DNA from: JAQBQB01 sp963846925
GTDB taxonomy: Bacteria > Gemmatimonadota > Gemmatimonadetes > Gemmatimonadales > Gemmatimonadaceae
Length of the DNA stretch: 64,000 nt
Reading direction: 5' to 3'
Assembly (NCBI GenBank): GCA_963846925.1
Contig: CAWJXW010000009.1
Location: forward strand, 259,911 to 323,910
The translations under genes were made by a program, and so were the position numbers. The notes beneath the pieces are model-generated. The model made no database searches and had not been told where the DNA came from. It saw only the letters and a program-made list of their open reading frames with translations. Positions 38,381-49,359 of the stretch are shown here, in pieces; positions within the stretch are counted from its first letter, which is position 1, and the number at the start of each line of letters is the position of its first letter.

Positions 38381-40434
38381 TCACCTCGCTGGCCGGATGC
38401 GGATTGCTTGTCCCCCGCCCGGGGCCATCGCAACGTGCAACTGTGTGGCGGATGTTACCGTGCGCCGTGTGATGGTGACGGGCAGGGGATTGTCGAACCA
38501 GTTCGCGCCTGGGCCGTCGGCGTACACCTCGGCGACGTACTGCTTGCCGGGCGTGAGAAACGACAGCGGGATGTCGAGCGTTCGCGCCGATTCGTCGGTG
38601 ATCGCGCCCACATACCAGGACTGGCCTCCGCGCTCCCGCCGCGCGACGGCGACATAGTCGCCGATCCGGCCGTCGAGCACGCGGGTGGTGTCCCAGTCGA
38701 CGGCGACGTCGCGGATGAACTGGAATGCCGGCTGTGCGGCGTAGTTTTCCGGCAGGTCGGCGGCCATCTGCAGCGGCGAGTACAGAACGACATACAACGC
38801 GAGCTGCTTCGCCAGCGTCGTCCGCGGGCGTGGCTCGTCGAGGCGGCGTGGCCGGCCGGTGCCGCGCTGGAGCAGGAGATCGAAGATTCCGGGCGTGAAG
38901 TCCATCGGCCCGGCGAGCAGGCGCGTGAAGAAGAGAATACTCTCGTGTTCCGGCGGATTGCCGCCGTCGCCGCTCCAGGCGTTGTACTCCTGCCCGCGCG
39001 CGCCTTCGCGACTCATCATGTTCGGATAGGTGCGCCGCTCGCCCGTGTCGTGCATGGGCTCGTGCACGTCCAACATGATGCCGTCGCGCGCCGCGAGCTC
39101 GATGACCCGCCGGTAGTGCTCCACCATCGTTTGCGAATAGTGCGAGTCGCCGGAGCTGATGCAGGTCCGTGACGTAGCCGGACTTGATCGCATCGAGCCC
39201 GAGCGATCGGTACAGCGCGAAGGCGCTGTCCATCTGGCGCTCGTAGTTCTCGATCCCGCCCGACGTCTCGTTATGAACGATGAGCCGCACTCCCTTCTGC
39301 TTCGCGTAGGCCGCGACGGCCGGGAGATCGTAGTCGGGATAGGACTTCGTGAAGGAGAATGCGTCTCGATTCGCGATCCAGTCGCCGTCCCAACCCGTGT
39401 TCCACCCTTCGACCAGCACACCGCCAATGCCGTTGGCCGCGGCAAAGTCGATGTACCGGCGCGCATTCGCCGTCGTTGCCCCGTGCATGGGCCCCGAGCC
39501 CCAGGTCATCGTGTCTGATGTGCATGCCCCACCAGATGCCGACGAACTTCATTGGATGGATCCAGTCCGTGCTGGCCAGGGCGTTCGGCGGATTGAGGTT
39601 CAGGCCAAGCAGCGACGGCGCAAGGTCCGTCGCGCGGTCGGCGAGCTGGATCGTTCGCCACGGCGTGACGAACGGCGTGCTGCCACGCACCTTGATCCCG
39701 TCGGCGAGCGGGGCGAGGGCCGCGCGCAGCGTGCGGCTCTCCATCCGGGGCCCGGCGAGAAACATTCGCGCGTAGTGCACGAGGTTCGCCTCGTGGATGA
39801 CCATGAAGGTCCGGCCGTCGCGCATCTCCATCGTCAGCGGCGTCTGCACACTGTCGAGCGTGCTCACCGGTCCCGACGAGTAGAGCATCTTCGGATCGGT
39901 CCTTTCGTGGCCAGTTGGAGGGGATCCACCAGGCACGGGCGTTGTCGGCGAGCGCAAACTCGGTCAGCTCATTCGAGATCTCGAAGGCCGCCAGCCCGGG
40001 CTGGGAGGGAAACTCGTACCGGAAGCCGACGCCGTCGTCGAAGGAGCGCACTCTGAGCGTGAACCGGCGGTTCGGCGGCGGCGGTCTCCACCACTCCGAC
40101 CGCCAATTCGTTGTAGTGATCGCGCACGCGAGCCACTTCGCCCCACGGCTGCGTCCACCATTCATCGTGCGACTGGCGCACGGTGTCGGTGACACGCAGC
40201 CCGTCGCGCAACGGAGCTGCTCCGCGGAATTCAAAGCCGAGCAGCGATGGAAGTATCAGCGGGCGCCGATCGCGCTCGAGGCTGTAGTAGAGCCGTCCCT
40301 CGTTGACCGTGATCGTGACTTTGTTGCGACCATTCGGCGAAATCGACCATACTCTGGCCTCGAAGTGGGCTGACCGCCGCCGCAAGCGCGAAGGCAGCAA
40401 GGCCGCGTACGATGAGGCTCGTTGGAGTAGCCAT
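38381..40434 (-). CDS. GH97 glycoside hydrolase (SusB-like; several frame breaks)
   Basis: The reconstructed enzyme has about 684 residues, normal for GH97. The N-terminus MATPTSLIVRGLAAFALAAA is a signal peptide. The N-terminal beta-sandwich and (beta/alpha)8 barrel follow: FRYEFPSQPGLAAFEIS, DWIHPMKFVGIWWGMH, LVEGWNTGWDGDW, LDAIKSGYVTD, then SHYSQTMVEHYRRVIELAA, LDVHEPMHDTGERRTYPN and REGARGQEYNAWS. GH97 enzymes are alpha-glucosidases or alpha-galactosidases; SusB is the starch-system member. Five breaks (near 40365, 40085, 39910, 39500 and 39150) each need one base removed. It starts 4 bp after the GH5-like gene stop. Confidence 0.88.
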
Positions 40435-40438
40435 GCAG

Positions 40439-43089
40439 CTATAGTACGGTCCGGCGCGCGCACGGGCCACCGTCAAGCGCAGGACGATTGATTCCACTTC
40501 GACGCCGTAACTGCCAGGAGAGACGTTGACGCCTTCTTCGCGTCGCAGAGATAGCTGCAGCCGCTCCACGTGGTCGAGCTTCAACCGGTCCGCGCTGCCG
40601 CCGCGGCCCGCGGCGGGCCCCACCCAGTAATTCCACTCGCCGGGAAAACCCTGCGGCAGCAGGACGCCGCGGTCCAGCACGAAGGAGTTGAGCGGCAGCT
40701 GACTGCTCGCTCCAACCGCTGTCTGCTGTCACGGCGGCGCTCCAACTGGTGCCGTCATCCTCCATCAGCGTGATATGCAGTCGCTGTCGCGGTCCCAGGC
40801 CGCGCAATCGCACCTGGAGCGCATTCGCGTCAGCGATGTTCGCCCGACGGGCGACGACACGATCCTTGATGACCAACGACGCGGTGTAGTCATCAGGACT
40901 CCAGCCGCGCGCGTCCACCGGTCGCTCGAAGTGGAAGACCGGAAGTCCCGTGACACTGGAGAACTGTACGCGAAAGAGTCCGCGTCGCCCCGCGTCTCCG
41001 ATGCGCGTGAACGCCAGCCGCTCGGCGTCTGAACCGGGGCTGAACAGCCGCAGCGGCGTCTGCGGGCTCACGACCTCGAGCGGCCATGACGCGCGGCCTC
41101 ATAGTCCCAGTCCCACGGCTTGCGGTTTACCCCGGACGGAAACGTCGTTGTCGACCGACCGCGAAAGACGGCAATGACGAATTCGTGCGGGCCCTCCTCC
41201 AGCGCTGCTGCCGCCACGGTTGCCGCGTACTCGTAACCCCCCGCTGCGCGCATCTTGAACGCGCGGTAGAATCCGCCCACGGCCGGGCGAATGAATAGCG
41301 TCGCCGAGTCGGGCGGAGTCGCATCGACGATGCGCGCGCGCAGCTCGGCATCATGCCCGGCGAGATACGACGGCGCGATCAGCGGCTGGATCGACGGCGG
41401 CAACGAGTCACGCGGTGGCGCGTGATACTCGGCGAATCCCAGCTCACCCAGGCGCGCCGGAAGGTCCGACTTGTTGACAGGACCGGCCGAGCTGAGGACG
41501 TAGACACCTGGCCTGACGCCGAATCGACCAGCTGTCGCGCGTTCGTTCGGACGGTTGCCGGCGGTGAGCGACTGCACGGTGAACGTTGGGCCGAGATCAG
41601 GCAAGACGACTGTCATGGGCCACGACCGGCTGATCGCGCGTGTCACGATCTTGTCGGCATTGGGAAGCTCGAATGGGTCGCGGACCGGCTCCGCGTCGGG
41701 ATACACCTCGAGGCGCCACAGACCCGCGCGCACCTTGTCGAGGAAGTAGATCCCGTCGCCCTCGTACGTCACGGTGGACGACGAGCCATAGCCCGCGATG
41801 CGGCTCAGCGCGGCCGGATCCGGCGGCGTTGCGTGCGTTGATCCCGCATAGAGGAAGGCATCGCGCGCGACAAGCTCGCCGAGATTCTCGTCGGCCGAAA
41901 CGTGGAAATCGCCGAAGCGGGTGTTCTAGCGGATACGGACCGTACGACTGCATCCTCGGCAGACGATGCATCGCCTCGGCCGCGATGATGGCGCTCATCG
42001 CCTTGCGAGGCGTGTACACGAGATTCAAGTAGTGCGTCTGCCAGCCAAGGTTGCGCGAGGCAGTCGCCAGCATGTCGTAGGCAAACATGGCGGCGAACTG
42101 GGTGCCCACCGCGCGGAAGCTCCTGGCCATCGCCGGATACATCGTGCCGGTGCGCAAGTCGGGACTGTCGAACTCGTAGACGATGCGCGGCATGCGGGCG
42201 AGCTCAGGGCGCAGCATGTCGGGGAAGGAGTCGACGCCGCGAAGGTAGTTGCCTTGAAGCTCGTGGCCCGAGTTCAGCCCCGACGGATACCAGCCGAAGG
42301 TGACGCCCTGCGCCTGCGAGCGGCGGATGGCCTCGCCGATCCTGAAATCCTGACTCACGTTGTAGAAGACGAGCTTCTTGCAGCCGGTGCTGCGCACGGC
42401 TTCGGTGAGAGTATTTATATACGCGATCGAGCCCTGAAGATTCTCCGGGTGATGCCAGGGTTCGTTGACCAGCTCGATGAAGAGGATCGCCGGCTCGTCC
42501 TTGAGGGCGACGCCCTGTATAAGGATTTACATGATTCAAGATCTGCCGCAGGTAGTTCACCTGGGCGGCGATCGCGGCGGGATCGGTGCCCATCTTCTCT
42601 TTGCCGAAATGCCTGCCAAAGCCGGGGGCCGACGTGTCCCCAAGCGCGTCTGGCCAATTCGAGCCATAGAGCTGGATGGGACTGAACAGCATGTAGATGC
42701 CGCGTTCGCGCGCGCGGGCGATCAGGTAGTCCTGCAAGTCCAGGTGGTCGTTCGCGATCAGGTTGCCGGCGCTGTCGGACGCTTCCCAATCGCCCCAAAA
42801 CGTCAACCGCAAGCCGTCCCAGCCCATGCGCGCGAACTGCGCCATGTCCTCGTCGATCATCTTCTTGCGATCGGCGTGGACATAACCCGCGGCGCGATAG
42901 TCCGACGCGGTCGGCACGACATAGTTCGCTCCGAAGAGCGTGACTTCCCGTTGGTCGTCCTGCCATCGAACGACGCCCGCACTGTCGAGATAGACGGCGC
43001 GTGTCGCGTGCGACGCCGGCTGTGCGTCCGCTGAACAGAGCGGCACGAGGCAGCAGACAATGAGCAATGCTCGTCGACGCAGTGTGCAT
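40439..43089 (-). CDS. Secreted GH-A clan glycoside hydrolase, GH5-like (several frame breaks)
   Basis: A protein of about 880 residues can be followed through at least four frames. A signal peptide (LIVCCLVPLCSADAQ) leads to a barrel with LFGANYVVPTASDYR, MGWDGLRLTFWGDW and the acid/base motif ILFIELVNEPWHHPEN. The segments KKLVFYNVSQDF and GWYPSGLNSGHELQGNYL follow, with a second acidic candidate in RIVYEFDS. NEP and the surrounding barrel fit cellulase-type GH5 relatives; the exact family is uncertain. The C-terminal 250 residues are beta-rich and may bind carbohydrate. The ATG at 43089 with one extra base near 43067 gives the signal peptide. It is the second gene of the operon. Confidence 0.7.
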
Positions 43090-43097
43090 GATCGCCT

Positions 43098-45570
43098 TCA
43101 CCGCGCCGCCGGGACGATTGGCGTCGCGCGTCCCGGCACGACGTGCAACGTGATGCTCGCCGAGCGGAGGCCCGTCGGCGCTCGCGTCCACGCGCACGAG
43201 CCCGGGTTTCGTCGCCCGCACAATGGCCAAGCCGCGGCCGTTGAACGCGCGCCGTTGTCCGGTGCGATAGCCACTCTGGTCTTGCAGGTCGGCGTTGTCG
43301 AGCGCGAGGAGATCGCCACCGGTCACCGTGACGCGCACGAGGTCGCCGGCGATCGGGACGAGTGTGCCGGCGGCATCAACGATCTCGAACGCCACATGGG
43401 CGACGTCGCCGCGTCCGTCGGCGATGGTGTCGTGGTCCGCGACGAGTCGGATGGCCGTTGGTGCACCGGCGGTTCGCACCTCGTCGTTGCACACGGCCCC
43501 GTCGCGCCGCTTCCCGACCGCGCGCAACACGCCGGGCTCGTACGGCACGTCCCAGACGAGATGCAAGTCGTTCGTCGTGGGAGTTGACGACCGGAAGCGC
43601 GTAACTGTTCCAGCCGCCCGATGTGCCCTGCGCGGGAAACTCGAGGCGCTTCTCGCCCATGGACCGGCCGTTTAGAAAAAGCTCAACGCTGTTGCAGTTG
43701 GTATACGCCAGCACGGGAATCATCTGGCCATTGCGCCCGCTCCAATTCCAGTGTGGAAAGAGATGCAGCACCGGCCGATCCGTCCATTGGCTCTGGTACA
43801 GGTAGTAGGAGTCCTTGGGATGCCCGGTGATGTCGAGGACGCCGGAGGGAAACCCTCGGAACGGCCAGACGGCTTCGCCCAGGTAGTCGACGCCTGTCCA
43901 CATGAAATCGCCCGCGAAGTAGTCGTGCGTCGCTACCCACTTCCAACGCCGTTCGGCCTGCAGCATGCCCGTCGTGTAGTTCGGGCGCACGACGGTGGCG
44001 TCGGTGCCGAGCGAGTAGCGCTCGTCGAAGCTCTGAAAGATCGAACCGCTTTCCGTTCCGATCATCCGCCAATCGGGATGGGCGTGGCGGTCCTCATCGG
44101 CGAACAGCTCGCGCCGCTCGTGCCAACGGTCGACGTAATTGTAGCCGACGATGTCTTCGGCATTCAGGAAGGCCAACGTGGCCGGATGCCCATCGGCCAC
44201 GATCTGATCGTTCCCGGTCGTCACCGGCCGCGTTGGATCCTCGCGGTGGAAGATGTCCACGAGCTGGCGCAGGACCTGCGCGCCGTTCGGTGCGCTCTGC
44301 TCACCGATTTCGTTCCCGGCGCTCCACAGCACGATGGACGGGTGGTTCCGATCGCGGTGCACGAAGTCCGTCACATCTCGGGCTGACCACTCGGCGAAGT
44401 AGTTGTGATAGCCGCCGGGCACTTTGCCGAACGTCCATTCGTCGAACGCCTCCGCCATGACGAGAAACCCCATTCGATCGCACAGGTCGAGGAACTCGGG
44501 CGCAGGCGGATTGTGCGACGTGCGGATGGCGTTGACGCCCATCGAGCGAAGCAGCGCGAGGCGACGTTCCCACACGCCTTCCGGCACGGCGGCGCCAAGT
44601 CCGCCGGCGTCGTGGTGCAGGTTCACACCGTTCAGCTTGAGGTGACGACCGTTCAGCAGGAAGCCGCGGTCCTTGTCGAATGCAATCGAGCGAATGCCGA
44701 ACGGCGTTGTCACGACGTCGACCGGTTTGGCGCCGTCGAGCACTTCCGTCCGAAGGGCATAGAGGTACGGCTGCGCCACCGACCACAGTCGCGGCGTTGC
44801 GACGTGAAGTTGCTGCTCCAACTCCAGCCGCTGGCCCGCGGCCAGTGAGAACGCCGTGTCGAACGCGGGCTACTTCGCGGCCCGCGTCATCGACGAACGA
44901 TCGAGCGAAGCGTGCCGCGGCGCGTCGTGGTCCGATCATTCTCGAGCTGTGTGCGCACGACCACATCCGCGCGCGCGGAGTCCGCGCGCGGCGTCGTCAC
45001 GTACGTCCCCCAATGCGCCACATGCAGTGAGTCGGAGAGCGTCAAGCCACACGTGGCGATAGATGCCGCTCCCCGAATACCAGCGGGAGTTGGGTTGGCT
45101 CGAGTTGTCGACGCGCACCGCCACCACGTTCACGCCCGGCACGAGGTGACGAGAGATGTCATAGGCGAAGCTGATATACCCGTACGGCCGCTTGCCGAGG
45201 TGGACGCCGTTGATCCAGACGTCGCTGTTCATGTACACGCCGTCGAACTCCAGCCGTGCCTCGAGGCCACGAGCACTCGCCGGCATGCGGAACGCCTTGC
45301 GATACCAGCCGATTCCGCCGGGGAGGAACGCGAACTGTCCGCCGCCGGGAGCATCCTGGCGCATGGTTCCCTCGATGCTCCAGTCGTGAGGGAGGTCCAG
45401 GCGGCGCCACGCACGATCGTCGAACGCCGGACGCTCGGCACCCGCCGGATCGCCCAGCGTGAAGCGCCACTCCGGGTCCATCGACAGACGCTGCCGGCCG
45501 GTGCTCTGCGCGGTCGCCCCCCCACGCCCAGGCACAGCATGAACACCGCCGCCCAACGAGTCAGACACAT
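43098..45570 (-). CDS. GH2 beta-galactosidase-type hydrolase (several frame breaks)
   Basis: The signal peptide is MCLTRWAAVFMLCLGVGG; the frame is then lost at a run of seven C (near 45520). The GH2 sugar-binding domain follows (LDLPHDWSIEGTMRQDAPGG, FDGVYMNSDVWINGVHLG). The catalytic barrel has GRHLKLNGVNLHHDAGGLGA, AIRTSHNPPAPEFLDLCDRMG, the acid/base in LWSAGNEIGEQ and a nucleophile candidate in MIGTESGS. The C-terminal part has WNWSGRNGQMIPVLAYTNC (DUF4982-like) and an Ig-like domain ending at 43098. Further breaks lie near 45045, 44880, 43560 and 43175. Length is about 820 residues. It is the first gene of the four-gene operon; the true substrate may be a plant or microbial galactoside. 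Confidence 0.87.
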
Positions 45571-45627
45571 CCTCTGCCTCCTCCGAGTGATCGCCGGACG
45601 ATCGTTCTCCCGCAATAAGAACGCGAG

Positions 45628-46388
45628 GGCTACATTCGCGCGTGGCTACTGCTCGTCGGGCTTCTCTTCCGCGCGGGAGTAACGTCGATGCGAAATCGTC
45701 TGTCCGCTGTCACGCTCTTCGTCATGTTGGCGGCCGCATCTCGGGCGACGGCTGGCATCGCACAAGCTCCCTCGCGAGCAACGGCTCCCGACTCCTCATG
45801 GGTCAGTAATAGTGCGATCTATGAAGTCTTTGTGCGGGACTTTTCGCGCAGCGGCGATTTCCGAGGTGTGAGCCGAGGGCTGGACCGGATTCAGGCGGTC
45901 GGGGCCAACGTGGTGTGGCTCATGCCAATCTATCCCGTGGGATAGCGAACCGGAAAGGGACGCTCGGCTCCCCGTACGCCGTGCGAGACTATCTGGTGAA
46001 AAGAAGTGACGGCTACATTCGCGCGTGGCTACTGCTCGTCGGGCTTCTCTTCCACGCGGGAGTAACGTCGATGCGAAATCGTCTATCCGCCATCACGCTC
46101 TTCGTCATGTCGGCGATGTTGGCGGTCGCATCTCCGGCGACGGCGTGCATCGCGCAAGTGTCCTCGCGAGTAACGGCACCCGACTCCTCATGGGTTAGTC
46201 ATAGTGCGATCTATGAAGTCTTTGTGCGAGACTTTTCGCCCAGCGGCGATTTCCGAGGTGTGACGCGAGGGCTGGACCGGATTCAGGCGGTCGGGGCCAA
46301 CGTCGTGTGGCTCATGCCAATCTATCCCGTCGGGATAGCCAACCGGAAAGGGACGCTCGGCTCCCCGTACGCCGTGCGCGACTATCTC
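45628..46388. repeat. Tandem duplication of an alpha-amylase 5' region (about 368 bp, offset 383 bp)
   Basis: Copy 1 spans about 45628-45995 and copy 2 starts at 46011, joined by about 15 unrelated bases. Both begin GGCTACATTCGCGCGTGGCT and include the start codon, signal peptide and first 85 codons. They differ by scattered substitutions and small indels, so the duplication is diverged and not an assembly echo. Confidence 0.9.
45688..45945 (+). pseudogene. Truncated alpha-amylase 5' copy
   Basis: The frame starts MRNRLSAVTLFVM and runs to WLMPIYPVG before a stop, 85 residues against 457 in the intact neighbour. The stop arises because one C is missing compared with copy 2 (CCCGTGGG against CCCGTCGGG). 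Similarity ends soon after, at about 45995. It keeps a signal peptide and the IYEVFVRDF start of a GH13 barrel but lacks all catalytic residues, so it cannot be an active enzyme. The copy may still carry a working promoter, since the duplicated segment includes 60 bp upstream of the ATG. Confidence 0.85.
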
Positions 46389-47444
46389 GCGGTCAATCCG
46401 GAGTTCGGCACGGTCGCGGACTTCAAGGCGCTCGTGCAGGCCGTGCACGCACGCGGGATGAAGCTGATCCTGGATTGGGTCCCGAATCACACGGCGTGGG
46501 ATAACGTCTGGGTCCAGCAACATCCGGCGTTCTATGTTCGCAACGACAGCGGCGCGCTCACCGTGCCGCGCGATGACAAGGGGAAGCTGACCGACTGGAC
46601 CGATGTCGCCCAGCTGAATTACAAGAATCCAGAGATGCGACGCGCGATGATCGACGCGATGCGCTATTGGCTGGTGCAGTTTGGCATTGACGGATTCCGC
46701 GTGGACGCCGCTGGATTCGTTCCCGACGACTTCTGGCAGGAGGCACTGCCGCAGCTGCGCGCCAGCGTCAAGCGCCCGATTCTGCTTCTCGCCGAGTGGG
46801 GCGACGTCAAGATGCACCGGTTCGGGTTCGATCTGACGTACGCGTGGGACTCGTACAGCCACCTCAAAGCGGTGTGGGACAGCGTGCCCGCGTCGAGATT
46901 CGTGCAACAGGAGCTCGCCGATCTCAAGACGGTCCCTCCAGGCGGCATGCGCCTGCGCTTCACGACGAATCACGATGAGACGGCGTGGGACAAGCCGCCG
47001 GTCACGCGGTTCACGAGTGCGGCGGGCGCGCGCGCGGCGTACGTCGCCATGGCGCTGCTGCCCGGCCGGCCGTTGATCTACGACGGCCAGGAGGTTGAGA
47101 GTCCTCAAAAGCTGCCTCTCTTCGAGCACGATCCCATCGTTTGGGATCAACCCAACGCGTCCGTCGCGTTGGCGTTTTATAAGCGGATCGAGCAGCTGAT
47201 CCGCAGCGATCCGGCGTTCACCTCAGGGAATCTCTTGGCGGTCGATACGAGCGACCCTGGCGACGTAATCGCCTATCGGCGCGGCGACGCGATCGTGCTG
47301 GTAAATGCGCGGCCGCACGAGGTGAAGTTCACGGTGACCGGCGTCGGCGTGGATGGTTTGCGCGACCAGTTGACGCGCCGCATCCAGCGAGGCGCCTCGG
47401 TCACGCTGCCTGCGTTCGGCGCCGTGGTCCTCGAGCGGAACTAG
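46071..47444 (+). CDS. Secreted GH13 alpha-amylase
   Basis: This 457-residue enzyme has a signal peptide (LAVASPATACIAQ) and an intact GH13 barrel. The conserved regions are DWVPNHTAWD (I), GFRVDAAGFV (II, nucleophile Asp), ILLLAEWGD (III, acid/base Glu) and FTTNHDET (IV). A short beta-domain closes the protein. It would cleave alpha-1,4 bonds in starch, glycogen or maltooligosaccharides in the periplasm or outside. The ATG at 46071 is chosen from the signal peptide; an upstream in-frame start runs through the duplicated segment. It is transcribed opposite to the two flanking operons. The frame is intact, unlike most neighbours. Confidence 0.93.
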   Translation: MRNRLSAITLFVMSAMLAVASPATACIAQVSSRVTAPDSSWVSHSAIYEVFVRDFSPSGDFRGVTRGLDRIQAVGANVVWLMPIYPVGIANRKGTLGSPYAVRDYLAVNPEFGTVADFKALVQAVHARGMKLILDWVPNHTAWDNVWVQQHPAFYVRNDSGALTVPRDDKGKLTDWTDVAQLNYKNPEMRRAMIDAMRYWLVQFGIDGFRVDAAGFVPDDFWQEALPQLRASVKRPILLLAEWGDVKMHRFGFDLTYAWDSYSHLKAVWDSVPASRFVQQELADLKTVPPGGMRLRFTTNHDETAWDKPPVTRFTSAAGARAAYVAMALLPGRPLIYDGQEVESPQKLPLFEHDPIVWDQPNASVALAFYKRIEQLIRSDPAFTSGNLLAVDTSDPGDVIAYRRGDAIVLVNARPHEVKFTVTGVGVDGLRDQLTRRIQRGASVTLPAFGAVVLERN

Positions 47445-47693
47445 TGATGCTTACAGAGCGATCGTAGCGTCGAGATCAGCTCGTCACGCACGCATCGGCG
47501 ATCGTGGACGCAGCGGAACGTTCGAGTGCAGAGCGTCGACGAAGGACTGCTCGGGCAACGGCCGGGCGACCGACGAGGCTCGACGCTGCATGTACGGATG
47601 CCACTGTCAGTTGCTCGACTGACTGCTCCGATCACTGCGACGCGTCGTTCGCATGCGTCGTGCTCGCGATCTCGTCGACTCGTGGCGTCAGAG

Positions 47694-49349
47694 CTACTGA
47701 CGGACCAGGTCGAACACCGCGCTCTCCCTCGGCCCCAGCCGGCCCGTGAGGGGCACGTAGCCGAGCAGCTGACCATCGGGGCCAACCACCAGCGTCGCGC
47801 CGTTCTGCGTGCCGAGCAGGCCCTGCGCCGCGTAGCTGCCAGGTGGAATCGCGTCTTTCCCCGAGTGCACGGACACTCCGGTAACGGCCGCCGCGCCGAG
47901 GTTCGCGACCACGAGCACGGCCTTGTCGCCCGCCCGACGAAGGTAGGCGATCACCTCGGTGCTGCCGGCGGTGAGCGGCACCAGCCTGCCGGTCGCCAGG
48001 GCGTCGTTCGAGCTCCGCAGGCTGATCAGCCGGCGATAGAGATTCAGCAGCGAGCTCGGGTCCGCGTCCTCGGTGGCGACGTTGATCGCCTGAGTATCAG
48101 GCTGAAGGGCTTCCCACGGTGTTCCGGTGGTGAATCCCGCTGCGTGGCCGGTGCTCCACTGCATCGGAGTTCGGAGTCGCGGGTCCGGCTTGTCGCCAGA
48201 CATTCCAATCTCCTCGCCATAGTAGACGAAGGGCAGACCGGGCAGCGTCAGCAGGAGCGTCGCGGCGATCTTCGCGCGCGCCATGTCGCCGCCCAGCAGT
48301 GTCATGACACGCGTCCCGTCATGGTTGCTCAGGAACGGCGACCATCGGTATCCTGGCAGCGTGTCCTGCAACCGCAGATAGCCCGAGAGCATTCCGCCGA
48401 CCGAGCCTCTTCGAACCGCCGCGACGAGCGAGTCGGCGAGCTCGAATCCGAAGTATGAGGTGAGCTGGTCGGGGTAGTAGGGCAGAACGGCGTCGATGTT
48501 TCCCCACGCTTCGCCAACCGTGTACGCCGCCGGTGCAATGCTGCTGATGTACGCCGCGTACTCGTGCAGGAACGCATGCGTGCCGGGGCAGCCCATCAGA
48601 CAGGTGCCATCCTCGACGAGGTACGGGATGGCGTCGAGCCGAAAGCCATCCGCCCCCATGTCACGCAGCCAGAACGCGGCGATCTTCTTCGCTTCCTCGC
48701 GAACCGCGGGACTGTGATAGTCCAGATCCGGCATGCCGCTCCAGAAGGGACCGTAGTAGTACTCGTTGCGAATCGGAGACTTGTGCCACGCGTCGGATCC
48801 CCATGGGCCCTTGCCGAGCGGCGCGGGTGCGAATCGGTACCATGCGCGGAACGGCGACGTCGTATCCCGGAGCGCCGCCTGAAAGGCGGGATGCTCGCTC
48901 GAGGAATGATTGAGCACCATGTCCACGAGAATGGCGATCCCGCGCCGATGCGCTTCTGCAACGAGACGCTTGAAATCGTCGTTGGTGCCGTAGGCCGGCT
49001 CGACGCGGTAGTAGTCGCTGACGTCATAGCCATGGTAGCTGGGCGATGCGGCCACCGGCATGAGCCAGATGCACGACGCGCCGAGGCTCCGCGACGACGC
49101 AGGGTTGCCGTCGTTGATGTAATCGAGTTTCTGGATCAATCCCTTGAGGTCGCCGACGCCGTCGCCGTTGCTGTCGTAGAACGACCGGACGAAGACTTCG
49201 TAGCAGGTACCTCCTCGAGTCCACGCCGGCACGCTCGTCGTCGATCGCGCGACGCTCGCCGCGGTGTGAACCGCGCGAGTCGGGTGCCGGCCTGCGCATG
49301 CGGCCAGCGCGGTGAGGACAGCGAACGCAAGGGAGGGGGATCGGGTCAT
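47694..49349 (-). CDS. GH13 alpha-amylase-type lipoprotein
   Basis: The 551-residue protein has a signal peptide with lipobox (LTALAAC). The full GH13 catalytic barrel follows: YEVFVRSFYDSNGDGVGDL, region I DMVLNHSSSEHP, region II GFRLDAIPYL, region III YTVGEAWG and region IV FLSNHDGTR. The C-terminal sheet domain contains AYLRRAGDKAVLVVANLG. The pattern resembles oligo-1,6-glucosidase and neopullulanase-type members, with a surface lipoprotein location as in SusG-like enzymes. It lies 10 bp after the next GH13 gene in the susC-susD operon direction and is its last gene. The 249 bp beyond it (47445-47693) contain no gene that I can see. Confidence 0.92.
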   Translation of the reverse strand: MTRSPSLAFAVLTALAACAGRHPTRAVHTAASVARSTTSVPAWTRGGTCYEVFVRSFYDSNGDGVGDLKGLIQKLDYINDGNPASSRSLGASCIWLMPVAASPSYHGYDVSDYYRVEPAYGTNDDFKRLVAEAHRRGIAILVDMVLNHSSSEHPAFQAALRDTTSPFRAWYRFAPAPLGKGPWGSDAWHKSPIRNEYYYGPFWSGMPDLDYHSPAVREEAKKIAAFWLRDMGADGFRLDAIPYLVEDGTCLMGCPGTHAFLHEYAAYISSIAPAAYTVGEAWGNIDAVLPYYPDQLTSYFGFELADSLVAAVRRGSVGGMLSGYLRLQDTLPGYRWSPFLSNHDGTRVMTLLGGDMARAKIAATLLLTLPGLPFVYYGEEIGMSGDKPDPRLRTPMQWSTGHAAGFTTGTPWEALQPDTQAINVATEDADPSSLLNLYRRLISLRSSNDALATGRLVPLTAGSTEVIAYLRRAGDKAVLVVANLGAAAVTGVSVHSGKDAIPPGSYAAQGLLGTQNGATLVVGPDGQLLGYVPLTGRLGPRESAVFDLVRQ

Positions 49350-49359
49350 GCGAGTATTC

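Noticed and set aside
36774..39509. An apparent 911-residue fusion of a hydrolase and an MFS transporter
   Set aside because: Frame breaks put part of GH97 in the MFS frame. The GH97 sequence continues in another frame to its own stop at 38381.
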